The notes under the pieces are model-generated. The model searched no databases. It was not told where the DNA came from and saw only the letters and a program-made list of their open reading frames with translations. A program made the position numbers and the translations under genes. Below are positions 24,989-35,871 of a DNA stretch of 64,000 nt, piece by piece. Source of the stretch: Nitrobacter vulgaris (GTDB lineage: Bacteria; Pseudomonadota; Alphaproteobacteria; Rhizobiales; Xanthobacteraceae); the NCBI RefSeq assembly GCF_002028545.1, contig NZ_MWPQ01000036.1:1-64000 (forward strand). Direction: 5' to 3'. Numbering within the stretch: position 1 is the stretch's first letter; every line of letters begins with the position of its first letter.

Positions 24989-26866
24989 GTGATAAAATTT
25001 TCTGTGCGTAAGTTCGAATCAAAACGGATCCGGTTTTTTCGATCGATACCGCGTTACCGCGGCCGGACAGGAGTGTGTCTGGCGCTCGCAGTCGGGCTGC
25101 TCGCTGCCGGATACCAAGGAGTTGCGGCGAATCCCGGCTACGCCATCGCAATGCATGGCAAACCGGTCTTGCCGCCTGATTTCAGCCAGATGCCCTATGC
25201 CAATCCGGACGCTCCCAAGGGTGGTCAACTGGTTCAGAGTGTTCCCGGTAGCTTCGATAGCCTCAATCCCTTCATCGTCAAAGGCGTCGCGCTCCAGCAA
25301 ATTCGAGGGTTCGTGGTCGAGAGCCTGATGGCCCGAGGCAACGACGAACCTTTCACGCTCTATGGCCTGCTGGCGGACAAGATTGAAACCGACGATGCCC
25401 GAACTTACGCCACCTTCCACCTCAACCCGCTGGCGCGTTTTTACGACAAACAACCCGTTCGTGCCGAAGACGTGCTCTTTTCCTGGCAACTCCTCCGGGA
25501 CAAGGGCCGCCCCAATCATCGTCAGTATTATTCGAAAGTTGCAACGGCAGAGGCGATCGATGAATGGACGGTGCGTTTCGATTTCGGTGGAACCGTGGAT
25601 CGCGAACTGCCCCTGATCCTTGGCTTGATGCCTATTTTGCCGAAACATGCCATCGATGCCGCTACTTTCGAACAGACCTCGATGACACCCCCGTTGGGGT
25701 CTGGGCCGTATCGCGTGACCTCAGTCAAGCCTGGCGCCAGTGTTACGCTGACGCGCAACCCGGACTACTGGGGGCGTGACCTGCCGGTCAACCGCGGCCT
25801 GTGGAATTTCGATGAGATCAGGTTCGATTTTTATCGAGAAGCCAATAGTCAGTTCGAGGCCTTCAAGCGCGGTCTGTATGATTTTCGTGTCGAGACTGAA
25901 CCGCTGCGCTGGCACGAAGGGTACAATTTTCCGGCTGCGGGCAATGGCCAGCTCGTGCGCGAAGCCGTCAAGACCGGCCTGCCCGCTCCCTCGGAATATC
26001 TGGTGTTCAATGCGCGACGGCCGATATTCTCCGATATTCGTGTCCGCGAGGCGCTGACGCTGCTATTTGATTTCGAGTGGATCAACCGAAATTATTTTTT
26101 TGGACTTTACAGCCGTGCTGGCGGCTTCTTTGCGGGATCGGAGCTATCCGCCTACGCACGCGCTGCTGACGAAGGAGAGCGGTCGTTGCTGGAGCCGTTT
26201 CCGTCGGCCGTGCAGCCCGACATTCTCGACGGCAGCTACCGCCTTCCGATGACCGATGGTTCGGGCCGGGACCGCGAGGCCTTGCGTGCCGCCCTCGCCC
26301 TTCTGTCGCAAGCGGGTTATGAGTTTGACGGCACGGTTTTACGTCACCGCTCAACCAAAGTGCCCCTCGCCTTTGAAATCCTGGTGACCACCCGTGATCA
26401 GGAGCGAATCGCGCTGACTTACGCGCGTGATCTGAAGCGGGCAGGCATTGACGTGTCCGTGCGCTCAGTCGATGGCGTACAGTTCGATCAGCGTCGGCTC
26501 GGGTTTGATTTTGACATGATCCAGAATCGCTGGGATCAATCGCTGTCGCCCGGCAATGAACAGTCCTTCTACTGGGGTAGCGAAGCCGCCGACACTCCGG
26601 GTACCCGAAATTACATGGGCGTGAAGAACCCGGCGATCGATGCCATGATCGCAGCCATGCTCAAAGCCCGGCAGCGACCCGACTTCGTAGATGCGGTTCG
26701 CGCACTCGACCGGGTCCTGATGTCCGGATTTTATGCAATTCCGGTCTATAACGTTCGAGAACAATGGATCGCGCGCTGGAATCGGATAGAACGACCAGCA
26801 GCGACCGCGTTGACTGGATATCTCCCTGAAACATGGTGGCGAAGGCCGCCGAAGCCGGGCAAGTGA
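24989..26866 (+). CDS. Periplasmic oligopeptide-type solute-binding protein (SBP family 5, YejA-like)
   Basis: A 625-residue protein with a GTG start and a basic leader before the signal segment (GVCLALAVGLLAAGYQGVAA). Typical YejA-like features are YAIAMHGKPVLPPDFSQMPY, NPDAPKGGQLVQSVPGSFDS and LNPFIVKG, then PYRVTSVKPGASVTLTRNPD and YWGRDLPVNRGLWNFD. Such proteins deliver peptides or related molecules to an ABC permease. No permease or ATPase gene is adjacent, only the degenerate ligase four bases downstream. Its partner transporter is therefore encoded elsewhere. Confidence 0.88.
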   Translation: MIKFSVRKFESKRIRFFRSIPRYRGRTGVCLALAVGLLAAGYQGVAANPGYAIAMHGKPVLPPDFSQMPYANPDAPKGGQLVQSVPGSFDSLNPFIVKGVALQQIRGFVVESLMARGNDEPFTLYGLLADKIETDDARTYATFHLNPLARFYDKQPVRAEDVLFSWQLLRDKGRPNHRQYYSKVATAEAIDEWTVRFDFGGTVDRELPLILGLMPILPKHAIDAATFEQTSMTPPLGSGPYRVTSVKPGASVTLTRNPDYWGRDLPVNRGLWNFDEIRFDFYREANSQFEAFKRGLYDFRVETEPLRWHEGYNFPAAGNGQLVREAVKTGLPAPSEYLVFNARRPIFSDIRVREALTLLFDFEWINRNYFFGLYSRAGGFFAGSELSAYARAADEGERSLLEPFPSAVQPDILDGSYRLPMTDGSGRDREALRAALALLSQAGYEFDGTVLRHRSTKVPLAFEILVTTRDQERIALTYARDLKRAGIDVSVRSVDGVQFDQRRLGFDFDMIQNRWDQSLSPGNEQSFYWGSEAADTPGTRNYMGVKNPAIDAMIAAMLKARQRPDFVDAVRALDRVLMSGFYAIPVYNVREQWIARWNRIERPAATALTGYLPETWWRRPPKPGK

Positions 26867-26870
26867 CCTC

Positions 26871-28373
26871 GTGCTCCAGAACAATCCATCGCCCACGCTG
26901 GATGAGCTATTCGACCGTATCCGTGCCCGGCAGCCGGATCAGCCGGCGCTGATTGATCCGCCCGACAAGTTGCGGGTTACGGGACAACCGCCGCGGCGTC
27001 TGACCTTTGCCCAGGCAGATCGGGCCGTATCAGCGTTGGCGGCCCACTTTATCGACGCCGGTTTGCCGGCCAATTCGGTCATAGCAGTACAATTGCCGAA
27101 CACCATTGAATTGGTGCTGACAGTGCTTGCCGCCTATCGCGCCGGTCTGATCGTCGCGTTATTGCCCCAGCTTTGGCGGCAGGCTGAACTTACTGTTGCG
27201 ATCAACCGAACGGGAGCGCGCGCGATCGTTGCCATGGGCAATATCGACGGTGTCGATCATGCCGATCTGGCGATGAATGCGGCTGCGGAGGTCTTTTCCG
27301 TCCGTCATGTCTGCGGATTCGGCAGCAATTTGCCGGAAGGAATGGTTCCACTGGAAATTGCCATCGATAGGAAAATCGACAACTCGCGGCTCGCGGTCCA
27401 GGATTCGCGCCGCGCCGCGCTGGTGACGTTCGAGGCCTCGGGCTCGGGTTTTCTCGCGGTGCCACGAACCCATGTAAACCTGATCGCCGCCGGGCTCGCC
27501 GTGTTTCTTGAGAGTGAATTGCCCCAGAGCGCAACAATTCTCTCGGCTCTCGCACCGTCGTCGTTCGCCGGGCTGACTTCATCGTTCGTGATGTGGCTGC
27601 TCAGCGGCGGCACGCTGGCACTGCATCATCCCTTCGACGAGGATGTTCTTGCGCAGCAGATCGAGACCGAACGTTGCGACACGCTGGTCACGCCGGCTCC
27701 GCTGGCATTGCGGATGGCGGAAGCCGGCGTTCTGTCATCCATGCCGAGCTTGCGTCATGTCGTCGGGCTCTGGCGGGTTCCGGAACAGGTGGGGTCGAGT
27801 GCGCTCTGGCCCGACAACGGGTGTCAGATGACGGACGTCTACCTGTTCGGCGAAGTGGGTCTTTTCGCGGCTCGCCGGGCGGAGGATGGCTCCCCTGCCC
27901 CAATCATGCCCGGTCCTTACCGGGCGCCGCCTCAGGTTCCCATATCATCGACGGCCGGCGAAATCGTTTTGACTCCGAACGGAACGCTGGGGCTACGGGG
28001 ACCGATGGTTCCGATCGCGGCTTACGCCCCGTCGGAACGGCCGTCCGATGCCCTCGGCTCGCTGTCCCAGCCGGACTTCGTGGATACAGGCTATGCGGCA
28101 CGGATCGATCGCGCCACAGGCGCCATCGCCATCACGGCCCCGCCCGCTGGTGTCATGGCCGTAGGTGGTTACAGGTTTCTTGAACCGGATCTCCAGGAGT
28201 GGGCACGACGGCTCGGACCGAGCGCCATGCTGACCGCGCTTCCCGACCGTCTGAGCGGCCATCGCCTTGCCGGGCGAGCCAGCGACAATACTCGCGCTCG
28301 CGAGGCGCTCACGGAACTGGGGTTGAACCCGTTGATGGTGGAAGCGTTTCGCGATCGTCGGGTGACCGACTGA
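26871..28373 (+). CDS. Degenerate adenylate-forming ligase-like protein
   Basis: A 500-residue protein of the acyl-CoA synthetase superfamily, GTG start four bases after the preceding stop. The overall fold is recognisable (RLTFAQADRAVSALAAHFID, NSVIAVQLPNTIELVLTVLA, AYRAGLIVALLPQLW). The catalytic motifs are eroded. The phosphate loop, normally TSGTTGxPK, reads ASGSGFLAVPR (189-199). The YGxTE motif reads YLFGEVG (324-330), the TGD motif reads TGY (406-408), and the C-terminal catalytic Lys region reads RLSGHRL with His464. It therefore probably lacks ligase activity and may have a binding or regulatory role. Confidence 0.8.
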   Translation: MLQNNPSPTLDELFDRIRARQPDQPALIDPPDKLRVTGQPPRRLTFAQADRAVSALAAHFIDAGLPANSVIAVQLPNTIELVLTVLAAYRAGLIVALLPQLWRQAELTVAINRTGARAIVAMGNIDGVDHADLAMNAAAEVFSVRHVCGFGSNLPEGMVPLEIAIDRKIDNSRLAVQDSRRAALVTFEASGSGFLAVPRTHVNLIAAGLAVFLESELPQSATILSALAPSSFAGLTSSFVMWLLSGGTLALHHPFDEDVLAQQIETERCDTLVTPAPLALRMAEAGVLSSMPSLRHVVGLWRVPEQVGSSALWPDNGCQMTDVYLFGEVGLFAARRAEDGSPAPIMPGPYRAPPQVPISSTAGEIVLTPNGTLGLRGPMVPIAAYAPSERPSDALGSLSQPDFVDTGYAARIDRATGAIAITAPPAGVMAVGGYRFLEPDLQEWARRLGPSAMLTALPDRLSGHRLAGRASDNTRAREALTELGLNPLMVEAFRDRRVTD

Positions 28374-28458
28374 TCGAATCCGGCACCATTCATTGACGCT
28401 GCATTAAGGGCAACAAACTAGGATTGTGAGCCTTGGTACGTATCCGGGTTCGTGAAAG

Positions 28459-29691
28459 ATGTCCCAGCAAGGCCCGCTCATCGTTATCTCACACGGCGAG
28501 CGACGAGCGTCTCTAGTCATCCCATCATGCCAGAGCATCTTTCCCGTCATCGACATCGATTGGTCGGAAGCTTCCGAGGGCATCGAACTCCTTCAACCTG
28601 CAGCCGTCTTTGTCCCCACGACCGAAGGCGCGGCGGGTGGGGGATTGGATCGTCTTGCTGATCAGCTTGCTGCGATGCAGCCTTACGTTCCCCTGATCGT
28701 CGCCGATCCCGAAATGCCCTGCCCGGACAACGCGCTTCCGTTCTCGCTCCTGAACGGAGGGATCGATCGGTTCGACAGGCGTCTCAATGCGGCGCTACGC
28801 GTGCGAACGCTTCACAAGACCGTACTTCGGCGGCTTGCGAGTAATCCGGCGGTCCCACGCCTGCCGGATTCGAACCCGATCGGGGATGCGACCGTTCTCC
28901 TGATTGGGCGCGGCGCCGCCTATCCCACGCTATCGGTTGCTTTTGGCGAACGGCTCGGCGTCGTCGGGGCGCTCAGCATCGAGGTAGCGGCGAAGCACCT
29001 CAACGCGCGCGATCTGGACGGAATCATTATCAGCGAAGGATTCTCTCAGCGTGTGGTTGACGCGCTGTTGACTGTACTGGCTGAAGACTCGCGCTTTCGT
29101 AATTTGCCGATCGCGGTTACGTCCGGCGGCTCGTTGGCGAACTATGATCTTCCAAATCTCGAAGTGATGTCAGGCGAGCCCTATCGCGTCGTAAGCACAT
29201 TTCTGCCGTTGGTTCGACAGCAAGCTTTCGAAGCCCGTCTCCGTCGTACGCTAAGGTCCATGGATGCGGGTGGTCTTTTGGACCCACGAACCGGCCTTCT
29301 GACCCTGGATGCCTTCCACCGTGAACTAAACTCGGCAATCCATCAGACCCGATCCAGCGCGGCAAACATCTCTGTTGCCCGCTTCTCACTTGGTCAGAAG
29401 CATGAACGCTCACTATTCGATGCAGCTCGTATTCTGAGCCGGCTCATGCGGCGAATGGATTTCGGTACGCTCGAAACCGACGGCTCGATCGTTGTGGTCT
29501 TCGCCGACGCCGATTTGCGCAACGCCCAGATGATCGCGCGACGGCTTTCGAGCGTGATGAAGCATACGACCCACAGTGTTAAACGAGCAATGCGAATCGA
29601 TCCCCAGGTCGCCCTGACGGCATCAAGATCCGATGACTCCGTAGCGTCGCTTCTGAGCCGCTTGAATGAGAAGGCGCGTGCTGCGTCATGA
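28459..29691 (+). CDS. GGDEF-domain-like protein with a degenerate active site
   Basis: A 410-residue protein. The N-terminal 250 residues look like two receiver-like alpha/beta units (IFPVIDIDWSEASEGIELLQ; LDGIIISEGFSQRVVDALLT). The C-terminal part starts at Asp275 with DPRTGLLTLDAFHRELNSAI, the usual entry to a GGDEF domain. The GGDEF signature is replaced by LETDGS (338-343), so it is not expected to make cyclic di-GMP. It could still bind GTP, cyclic di-GMP or a partner. It follows the ligase-like gene by 85 bases on the same strand. Confidence 0.72.
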   Translation: MSQQGPLIVISHGERRASLVIPSCQSIFPVIDIDWSEASEGIELLQPAAVFVPTTEGAAGGGLDRLADQLAAMQPYVPLIVADPEMPCPDNALPFSLLNGGIDRFDRRLNAALRVRTLHKTVLRRLASNPAVPRLPDSNPIGDATVLLIGRGAAYPTLSVAFGERLGVVGALSIEVAAKHLNARDLDGIIISEGFSQRVVDALLTVLAEDSRFRNLPIAVTSGGSLANYDLPNLEVMSGEPYRVVSTFLPLVRQQAFEARLRRTLRSMDAGGLLDPRTGLLTLDAFHRELNSAIHQTRSSAANISVARFSLGQKHERSLFDAARILSRLMRRMDFGTLETDGSIVVVFADADLRNAQMIARRLSSVMKHTTHSVKRAMRIDPQVALTASRSDDSVASLLSRLNEKARAAS

Positions 29692-29697
29692 TAGCCG

Positions 29698-32600
29698 TTA
29701 CGCCGCCTTGCGATCCTCCGCGAGATTGGCAAGCTGGCGCATGATTTCGGTGGTACCCATCAGGCGTTCCTCCGGAGTTTCCCAGTTCTGAAAGAACACG
29801 ACTTTCATGTCGGGGCGAACCTTTGCCGCCTGTCCATGCTGGCGGATGAAATAAACCAGCCGATCGGGTTGCGCGAACTTGTTGTCCCGGAAGGAAATCA
29901 CGGCGCCTTTCGGTCCCGCATCGACCTTCTCGACATTGGCACGGCGGCAATAGGCTTTGATCGCTGCGACCTTGAACAGGTAACGGACTTCGTCCGGCAA
30001 TTGGCCAAAGCGGTCGCGCAGCTCCGCGGCAAAGTTATCGATTTCATCATCGGTGTCGAGGTCGGCAAGCCGACGATACAACGATAGCCGAACTGCCAGA
30101 TCAGCAACGTAGTCTTCCGGGATCAACACCGGCATCCCGATGGTGATCTGCGGGGACCAGCGATCGTCGGCAAGTTCCGTCACGCCGGTTTTGAGATTCT
30201 CGATCGCCTCCTCCAGCATCGATTGATAGAGCTCGAATCCGACTTCCTTGATGTGGCCCGACTGTTCCTCGCCGAGCAGATTGCCGGCGCCGCGAATGTC
30301 GAGATCGTGCGATGCAAGCTGGAACCCGGCCCCCAGGGTTTCGAGCGACTGCAAAACCTTCAGCCGGCGCTCGGCCTGCGCCGTGATCTTATGCTTCGAC
30401 GGCAGCGTGAACAGCGCATAGGCGCGCAGCTTCGAGCGGCCGACCCGGCCGCGCAACTGATAAAGTTGCGCCAGCCCGAACATGTCGGCGCGATGCACGA
30501 TGAGAGTGTTGGCGGTCGGAATGTCGAGCCCGGACTCCACGATGGTCGTCGAGAGCAGGACATCGTACTTGCCGTCGTAGAAGGCCGATATGATGTCCTC
30601 GATCACTGTCGGCGGCATCTGACCGTGAGCGACAGCGACCTTCATTTCCGGCACGTGCTTGTCGAGAAAATCCTTGACCTCGGCCAGATCGCTAACGCGC
30701 GGTACGACATAGAAGGCCTGGCCGCCGCGATAGCGTTCGCGCAGCAGAGCCTCGCGGATCATCAAAGGATCGTGCGGCGCCACGAAGGTGCGGACGGCGA
30801 GCCGATCGACCGGCGGCGAGGCGATGATCGAGAGGTCGCGTACGCCAGTAAGGGCCAATTGCAGCGTGCGCGGGATCGGAGTGGCGCTCAGCGTCAGAAC
30901 GTGTACGTGCGCTCGCAGTTGCTTCAGCCGCTCCTTGTGACTGACGCCGAAATGTTGCTCCTCGTCGACCACCAGAAGTCCAAGGTCTCTGAACTTAATG
31001 GATTTACTAAGTAAGGCATGTGTGCCGACGACGATATCCACCGAGCCGTCAGCAATCCCCTTCTTGACCTTCGTCAACTCCTTCGGCGACACCAGCCTCG
31101 ATGCCTGCGCGACATTGACGGGAAAACCACGAAACCGCTCAATGAAAGTTTTTGTATGTTGACGTGCAAGCAGTGTTGTCGGCACAACGACCGCGACTTG
31201 CTTTCCGTCCAGTGCGACAGCAAAAGCCGCCCGCAAGGCCACTTCGGTTTTGCCGAAGCCCACGTCACCGCACACCAGCCGATCCATTGGCTTGCCGCTC
31301 TCGAGATCCTCCAGCGACGCTTGGATGGCGCCGAGCTGATCCTCCGTTTCATCGTAGGGGAAGCGCGCACAGAATTCATCGTAGAGACCGGACTGTACCG
31401 GCAGCTTCGGCGCATCACGCAAATGCCGCTCCGCGGCGATTCTAATCAATTCGCCTGCGATCTCACGAATGCGGCTTTTCAGCTTGGCCTTGCGGGCCTG
31501 CCACCCACCGCCGCCGAGCCGATCAAGTTCGACATTGGCGTGATCGGAGCCGTAGCGCGATAGCAGTTCAATGTTCTCAACCGGCAGGAATAGTTTGGTT
31601 TCGTTGGCGTAACGCAGTTCCAGACAATCGTGCGGCGCACCGCCGACTTCCAGCGTCTGCAGGCCGACAAAACGCCCGATACCGTGCTCGACGTGAACAA
31701 CGAGATCGCCCGTCGCAAGGCTGGTTACTTCCGAGATAAAATTATCGAGTTTACGGCTGGCCTTGCGCGGCCGCACCAGACGATCGCCAAGGATATCCTG
31801 TTCGCTGATGACCGCTACGGTTTCGGTCTCAAATCCCGATTCTATTCCGACGACGGCCAGCATGACCTCATTGCGTGGCGTTGCCTGAACCGTGCGCCAG
31901 ACATTGATGCTCGTCAGGTTGAGCAGCTTGTGATCCCTGAGCATGCTCGCCATGCGGTCGCGCGAACCCTCGCTCCACAACGAAACGATGACTTTCTTCC
32001 GCGTGGCCTGCAAGGCCAGCACGTGGGACACGACGGACTCGAAAACGTTGAGGGTAGCGTCTGCCCGTTCTGGCGCAAAATTTCGCCCCTGCCGTGCGCC
32101 CGCATCGATGACATTGAGAGTTTCGTCAGGCATCGCGAACGGCGTCAGTCGCACCAGCGCCGCTTCATTGATCCGTTTCGTCCATTCATCTGGCATAAGA
32201 TAAAGACGGTCAGGCGGAAGCGGCTTATAGGGCGCGCCGCCGCCGGCGTGCTCAAGGGCCTCGCGGCGCGCTTCAAAGTAATCGGTGATCTGCTTGAAAC
32301 GCTCGCTTGCGGCGTCTTCGCCCTGCGGTTCGATGACGATGGCCGCGCCGTCAAGATAATCGAACAGCGTGTCCATGCGTTCGTGAAACAGCGGCAGCCA
32401 GTGCTCCATGCCTGGATATCGCCGCCCTTCGCTGACAGCCTCATACAACAGGTCATCGCGTTCCGGTGCGCCAAAAGCCGCGACGTATCCCATTCGGAAG
32501 CGCCGAATGGTTTCGGTGACAAACTGGAATTCGGAGATCGGGACGAGATCGAGCGAGCGTACGTCGAACAGCGTGCGCTGGGTTTCCGGGTCGAATGATC

Positions 32601-33222
32601 GGATCGACTCCAGCGAGTCGCCGAAGAAATCGAATCGGACAGGCTGGTCGAGACTGGAGGGAAACAGATCGAGGATGCCGCCGCGCACGGCATATTCGCC
32701 GGGTTCGCGAACCGTCGAGGAACGATTGTAGCCGTTGTGCTCAAGCCATGCGACGATTGAATCCATCGGCACCACATGGCCGGGCGCGACCGACAGGGCC
32801 TGAGACGCAACGATCTCGCGCGCCGGCACGCGTTGCAGGATCGCGTTGATCGTCGTGAGCACGATCAGAGGCGCGTCGCTGCCGGTCAGACGAGACAAGC
32901 GCGCAAGCGTTGTCAGGCGCTGGGCAAGTACGCCTCCATGCGGCGAGACTCGATCATAGGGCTGGCAATCCCACGCCGGAAACTGCATGACCGAAATATC
33001 AGGCGCGAAGAACTCCAGCCCGCGCGCCAGCTGCTGCATCCGCGGGCCATCCCGGCAGACCACCGCCAGGCTAACTGCCGAGACCTGCCGCCCCGCCTTG
33101 GCCTTGATGGCTCGCGCGAGGTCAGAGACGACAAGCCCTTCGGCGCCTTCCGCGACATTCGCGAGCGTCAGTGGACGACCCGGTGACAGCGAGTCCGCAG
33201 GTGATCGGGGAGCCGCTTTCAT
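29698..33222 (-). CDS. mfd: Transcription-repair coupling factor Mfd
   Basis: A 1174-residue protein of normal length. The N-terminal UvrB-homology region is present. The RNA-polymerase-interaction domain follows ([20 protein letters not shown]). The RecG-like translocase has Walker [27 protein letters not shown] as the DExx motif and SATPIPRTL. The C-terminal TRCF domain ends the protein. Mfd removes RNA polymerase stalled at lesions and recruits UvrA. The start overlaps the sdhE stop as ATGA (33219-33222), so the two are co-translated. Confidence 0.97.
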   Translation of the reverse strand: MKAAPRSPADSLSPGRPLTLANVAEGAEGLVVSDLARAIKAKAGRQVSAVSLAVVCRDGPRMQQLARGLEFFAPDISVMQFPAWDCQPYDRVSPHGGVLAQRLTTLARLSRLTGSDAPLIVLTTINAILQRVPAREIVASQALSVAPGHVVPMDSIVAWLEHNGYNRSSTVREPGEYAVRGGILDLFPSSLDQPVRFDFFGDSLESIRSFDPETQRTLFDVRSLDLVPISEFQFVTETIRRFRMGYVAAFGAPERDDLLYEAVSEGRRYPGMEHWLPLFHERMDTLFDYLDGAAIVIEPQGEDAASERFKQITDYFEARREALEHAGGGAPYKPLPPDRLYLMPDEWTKRINEAALVRLTPFAMPDETLNVIDAGARQGRNFAPERADATLNVFESVVSHVLALQATRKKVIVSLWSEGSRDRMASMLRDHKLLNLTSINVWRTVQATPRNEVMLAVVGIESGFETETVAVISEQDILGDRLVRPRKASRKLDNFISEVTSLATGDLVVHVEHGIGRFVGLQTLEVGGAPHDCLELRYANETKLFLPVENIELLSRYGSDHANVELDRLGGGGWQARKAKLKSRIREIAGELIRIAAERHLRDAPKLPVQSGLYDEFCARFPYDETEDQLGAIQASLEDLESGKPMDRLVCGDVGFGKTEVALRAAFAVALDGKQVAVVVPTTLLARQHTKTFIERFRGFPVNVAQASRLVSPKELTKVKKGIADGSVDIVVGTHALLSKSIKFRDLGLLVVDEEQHFGVSHKERLKQLRAHVHVLTLSATPIPRTLQLALTGVRDLSIIASPPVDRLAVRTFVAPHDPLMIREALLRERYRGGQAFYVVPRVSDLAEVKDFLDKHVPEMKVAVAHGQMPPTVIEDIISAFYDGKYDVLLSTTIVESGLDIPTANTLIVHRADMFGLAQLYQLRGRVGRSKLRAYALFTLPSKHKITAQAERRLKVLQSLETLGAGFQLASHDLDIRGAGNLLGEEQSGHIKEVGFELYQSMLEEAIENLKTGVTELADDRWSPQITIGMPVLIPEDYVADLAVRLSLYRRLADLDTDDEIDNFAAELRDRFGQLPDEVRYLFKVAAIKAYCRRANVEKVDAGPKGAVISFRDNKFAQPDRLVYFIRQHGQAAKVRPDMKVVFFQNWETPEERLMGTTEIMRQLANLAEDRKAA

Positions 33223-33506
33223 GCGGCCTGTCCCGGCCGAAATGACTTTATACGATCAAACAGCGCGGTCCGATACTCGGAAGCCAGCGGAGCGCCGTCG
33301 CTGAGTGCTGCGTATAGGTCCGGGTCCGGAACCTCGATCAAGCTTTCGAGATCGTTTAATTCCGCGTCCGTCAACGAACCAATCTCCTCATCAACGAATC
33401 GGCCAAGAATCAAGTCCATCTCGCGCATCCCGCGATGCCAGCAGCGATACAGCAGCCGTTTTCGGCGGTCATCCAGGCCACGGCTTGATCGTGTCGATCC
33501 TGTCAT
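33219..33506 (-). CDS. sdhE: SdhE, succinate dehydrogenase flavinylation factor
   Basis: A 95-residue protein with the family motif RRKRLLYRCWHRGMREMDLI then LGRFVDEE, including the RGxxE segment needed to attach FAD to SdhA. It lies directly upstream of mfd with a 4-base overlap, an arrangement common in alphaproteobacteria. The recG gene lies divergently on the other side. Confidence 0.93.
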   Translation of the reverse strand: MTGSTRSSRGLDDRRKRLLYRCWHRGMREMDLILGRFVDEEIGSLTDAELNDLESLIEVPDPDLYAALSDGAPLASEYRTALFDRIKSFRPGQAA

Positions 33507-33664
33507 CCATCAATTCCAATCAAACGCCAAAAGCCCGGACGAGCCGGGCCGGCACCATATAGCCTTCGCGATAACGGATGTCAGCACCTGTCTCGCGCAT
33601 TGCATAATCAGAAATTTGCATTCAAGGCTTGCAACCGATCCAGTTCACTTCGTCGAGTCGCTTG

Positions 33665-35764
33665 ATGCGCCCTGCGCTGCTCAATCCGCTCTTTGTACCG
33701 GTGACCAGCCTGTCTGGCGTCGGCCCGAAGCAGGACAAGCTGTTCCGGTATCTGCTCACACGCGATGAAACTCCGCGGCCGATTGATCTGCTGTTTCATC
33801 TGCCTGCAAGCGTCGTCGATCGCAGAGCCCGGCCCAAGATTCGCGACGCCGTCCCCGGCACTATCGTAACGCTGGAGGTGACCGTCGACCGGCATCGCCC
33901 TGTGCCGCCCGGGCGCTCGCGCGCGCCGCATCTGGTCTATGCCAGCGACGAGACCGGGGATGTCGTACTAACCTACTTCCGCGCCCAGCCAGGCTATGTC
34001 GAAAAGCTGCTTCCCATAGGCAGTAAGCGTTATGTGTCCGGTACGGTTCGGACGTTCGACGGTGCACTTCAGATCGTGCATCCCGATCGTGTGGTCGATG
34101 AGGCGGGACTGGCAAAGCTCTCAGGCATCGATCCCGTCTATCCCCTCACGGAGGGCCTGGCGCTGGGTTCGTTGCGGCGTGCAGTGGCGGGAGCCTTGCA
34201 AAAGCTTCCCGTTTTGCCCGAATGGATCAGTCCGGACATTTTGCGCCGGTGCAGCTTCCCGCCGCTTCAGGAAGCGCTCCATCGCGTTCATGTCCCGCTG
34301 GAATTGACGGATATTCTGCCGGAAGGCCGGTTCTGGTCACGCCTTGCCTTCGATGAACTGCTTGCCGGACAACTCGCGCTGGCACTGGTGCGGGCGCAGC
34401 TTCGCCGGCCGGCTGGAAGCCGACACGCCGGCGACGGGCACCTGCGCAACAGGATCATTGACGCGCTTCCCTACGCCCTGACCGCATCTCAACAGCAGGC
34501 GGCTGCCGCGATCAGCGACGACCTGCGGCAGCCGGTGCGGATGCTGCGGCTGCTTCAGGGAGATGTCGGTTCGGGCAAGACGGTTGTCGCCCTGCTCGCT
34601 GCGGCGGCGGTGGCCGAAGCCGGCAAGCAGACGGCTTTGATGGCGCCGACCGAAATCCTTGCCCGTCAGCATATCAAGACCATCGCGCCGCTCGCCGAAC
34701 AGGCTGGCCTGCGCGTTGCGATCTTGACCGGCCGCGAGAAAGGCAAGGAACGGCGCGAGATCACGGCACGCCTCGCCGATGGCGACATCGACTTGCTCGT
34801 CGGCACCCACGCGCTGATTCAGGATGACGTCGCGTTCAAGGCGCTAGCGCTTGCGGTAGTGGACGAACAGCACCGTTTCGGCGTGCGCGAGCGTCTCGCA
34901 CTAACCGCCAAGGGCGAGGCCGTGGATGTTTTGGTGCTGAGCGCGACACCAATTCCGCGCACGCTCGTTCTCACTTATTTCGGCGACATGGACGTATCCG
35001 AATTACGCGAAAAACCCGCTGGTCGGCAGCCGATCGATACCCGCGCCGTCCCCGACAACCGGTTGGACGAGGTGATCGATGCGGTCGGCCGCGCGGTGAA
35101 GGCCGGCAAGCTGGTTTACTGGATCTGTCCGTTAGTCGAGGAATCCGAGACCGTCGACCTGACCGATGCGGAACAGCGCTTCGACAGCCTCAAGGCACGC
35201 TTCGGTGACAAGATCGGCCTTGTCCATGGCAAGATGCGGGGCCTTGAGAAAGATCGCGTGATGACGCAATTCGCGGCGGCCGAAATCAATCTGCTGGTCG
35301 CGACAACCGTTGTCGAGGTTGGCGTCGACGTGCCGGCAGCGACGATCATGGTGATCGAGAACGCCGAACGCTTCGGTCTCGCGCAACTTCATCAATTGCG
35401 AGGCCGAATCGGTCGCGGTTCGGAACCCTCGACTTGTCTTTTACTTTACCGGGAGCCGCTAGGAGAAATGTCCGCCGCCCGGCTAAGGGTAATCCGGGAG
35501 ACCACGGATGGCTTCCGGATTGCCGAAGAAGACCTGAAGCTGCGCGGCGAAGGCGACGTGCTCGGCACCCGCCAAAGCGGCCTGCCCGGCTATCGCATCG
35601 CGCGCTCCGATGTCCACGCGCAACTCATCACGTTGGCCCGCGACGAAGCCCTGCGCATTCTGAAGCAGAATCCAGAGCTCACGGGCGCGCACGGCGAAGC
35701 GTTGCGATGCCTGCTGTATCTGTTTGAGCGTGACGAAGCCCTGCCCCTGCTCGGCGCGGGTTAA
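33665..35764 (+). CDS. recG: ATP-dependent DNA helicase RecG
   Basis: A 699-residue protein. The ATG at 33665 (MRPALLNPLFVPVTSLSGVG) is preferred over a TTG 36 bases upstream. The N-terminal wedge/OB domain (about 60-160) precedes the helicase motifs: LLQGDVGSGKTVVALLAAAA (Walker A), [20 protein letters not shown] and the C-terminal LRGRIGRGSEPSTCLLLY. RecG regresses stalled forks and processes recombination intermediates. It is divergent from sdhE-mfd. Confidence 0.97.
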   Translation: MRPALLNPLFVPVTSLSGVGPKQDKLFRYLLTRDETPRPIDLLFHLPASVVDRRARPKIRDAVPGTIVTLEVTVDRHRPVPPGRSRAPHLVYASDETGDVVLTYFRAQPGYVEKLLPIGSKRYVSGTVRTFDGALQIVHPDRVVDEAGLAKLSGIDPVYPLTEGLALGSLRRAVAGALQKLPVLPEWISPDILRRCSFPPLQEALHRVHVPLELTDILPEGRFWSRLAFDELLAGQLALALVRAQLRRPAGSRHAGDGHLRNRIIDALPYALTASQQQAAAAISDDLRQPVRMLRLLQGDVGSGKTVVALLAAAAVAEAGKQTALMAPTEILARQHIKTIAPLAEQAGLRVAILTGREKGKERREITARLADGDIDLLVGTHALIQDDVAFKALALAVVDEQHRFGVRERLALTAKGEAVDVLVLSATPIPRTLVLTYFGDMDVSELREKPAGRQPIDTRAVPDNRLDEVIDAVGRAVKAGKLVYWICPLVEESETVDLTDAEQRFDSLKARFGDKIGLVHGKMRGLEKDRVMTQFAAAEINLLVATTVVEVGVDVPAATIMVIENAERFGLAQLHQLRGRIGRGSEPSTCLLLYREPLGEMSAARLRVIRETTDGFRIAEEDLKLRGEGDVLGTRQSGLPGYRIARSDVHAQLITLARDEALRILKQNPELTGAHGEALRCLLYLFERDEALPLLGAG

Positions 35765-35765
35765 A

Positions 35766-35868
35766 AGCGTTTTCGAGCGAATTGGACACCGGTTCGCGTG
35801 AAGAAAACGCGTCAGATCGAAATCATAGAGCCCCGCTTCTGACTCTGTCAGAAGCGGAAAGGCTCCAA
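35766..35868. repeat. Intergenic palindromic repeat, copy 1
   Basis: Conserved module AGCGTTTTCGAGCGAA, then CCGGTTCGCGTGAAGAAA and ACGCGTC, is followed by a perfect 11-bp hairpin CCGCTTCTGAC (35833-35843) with GTCAGAAGCGG (35847-35857), enclosed by GAGCC/GGCTC. It fills the gap between the convergent recG and DUF502 genes and could also act as a terminator. A second copy lies at 63028-63126. Confidence 0.8.
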
Positions 35869-35871
35869 GCG

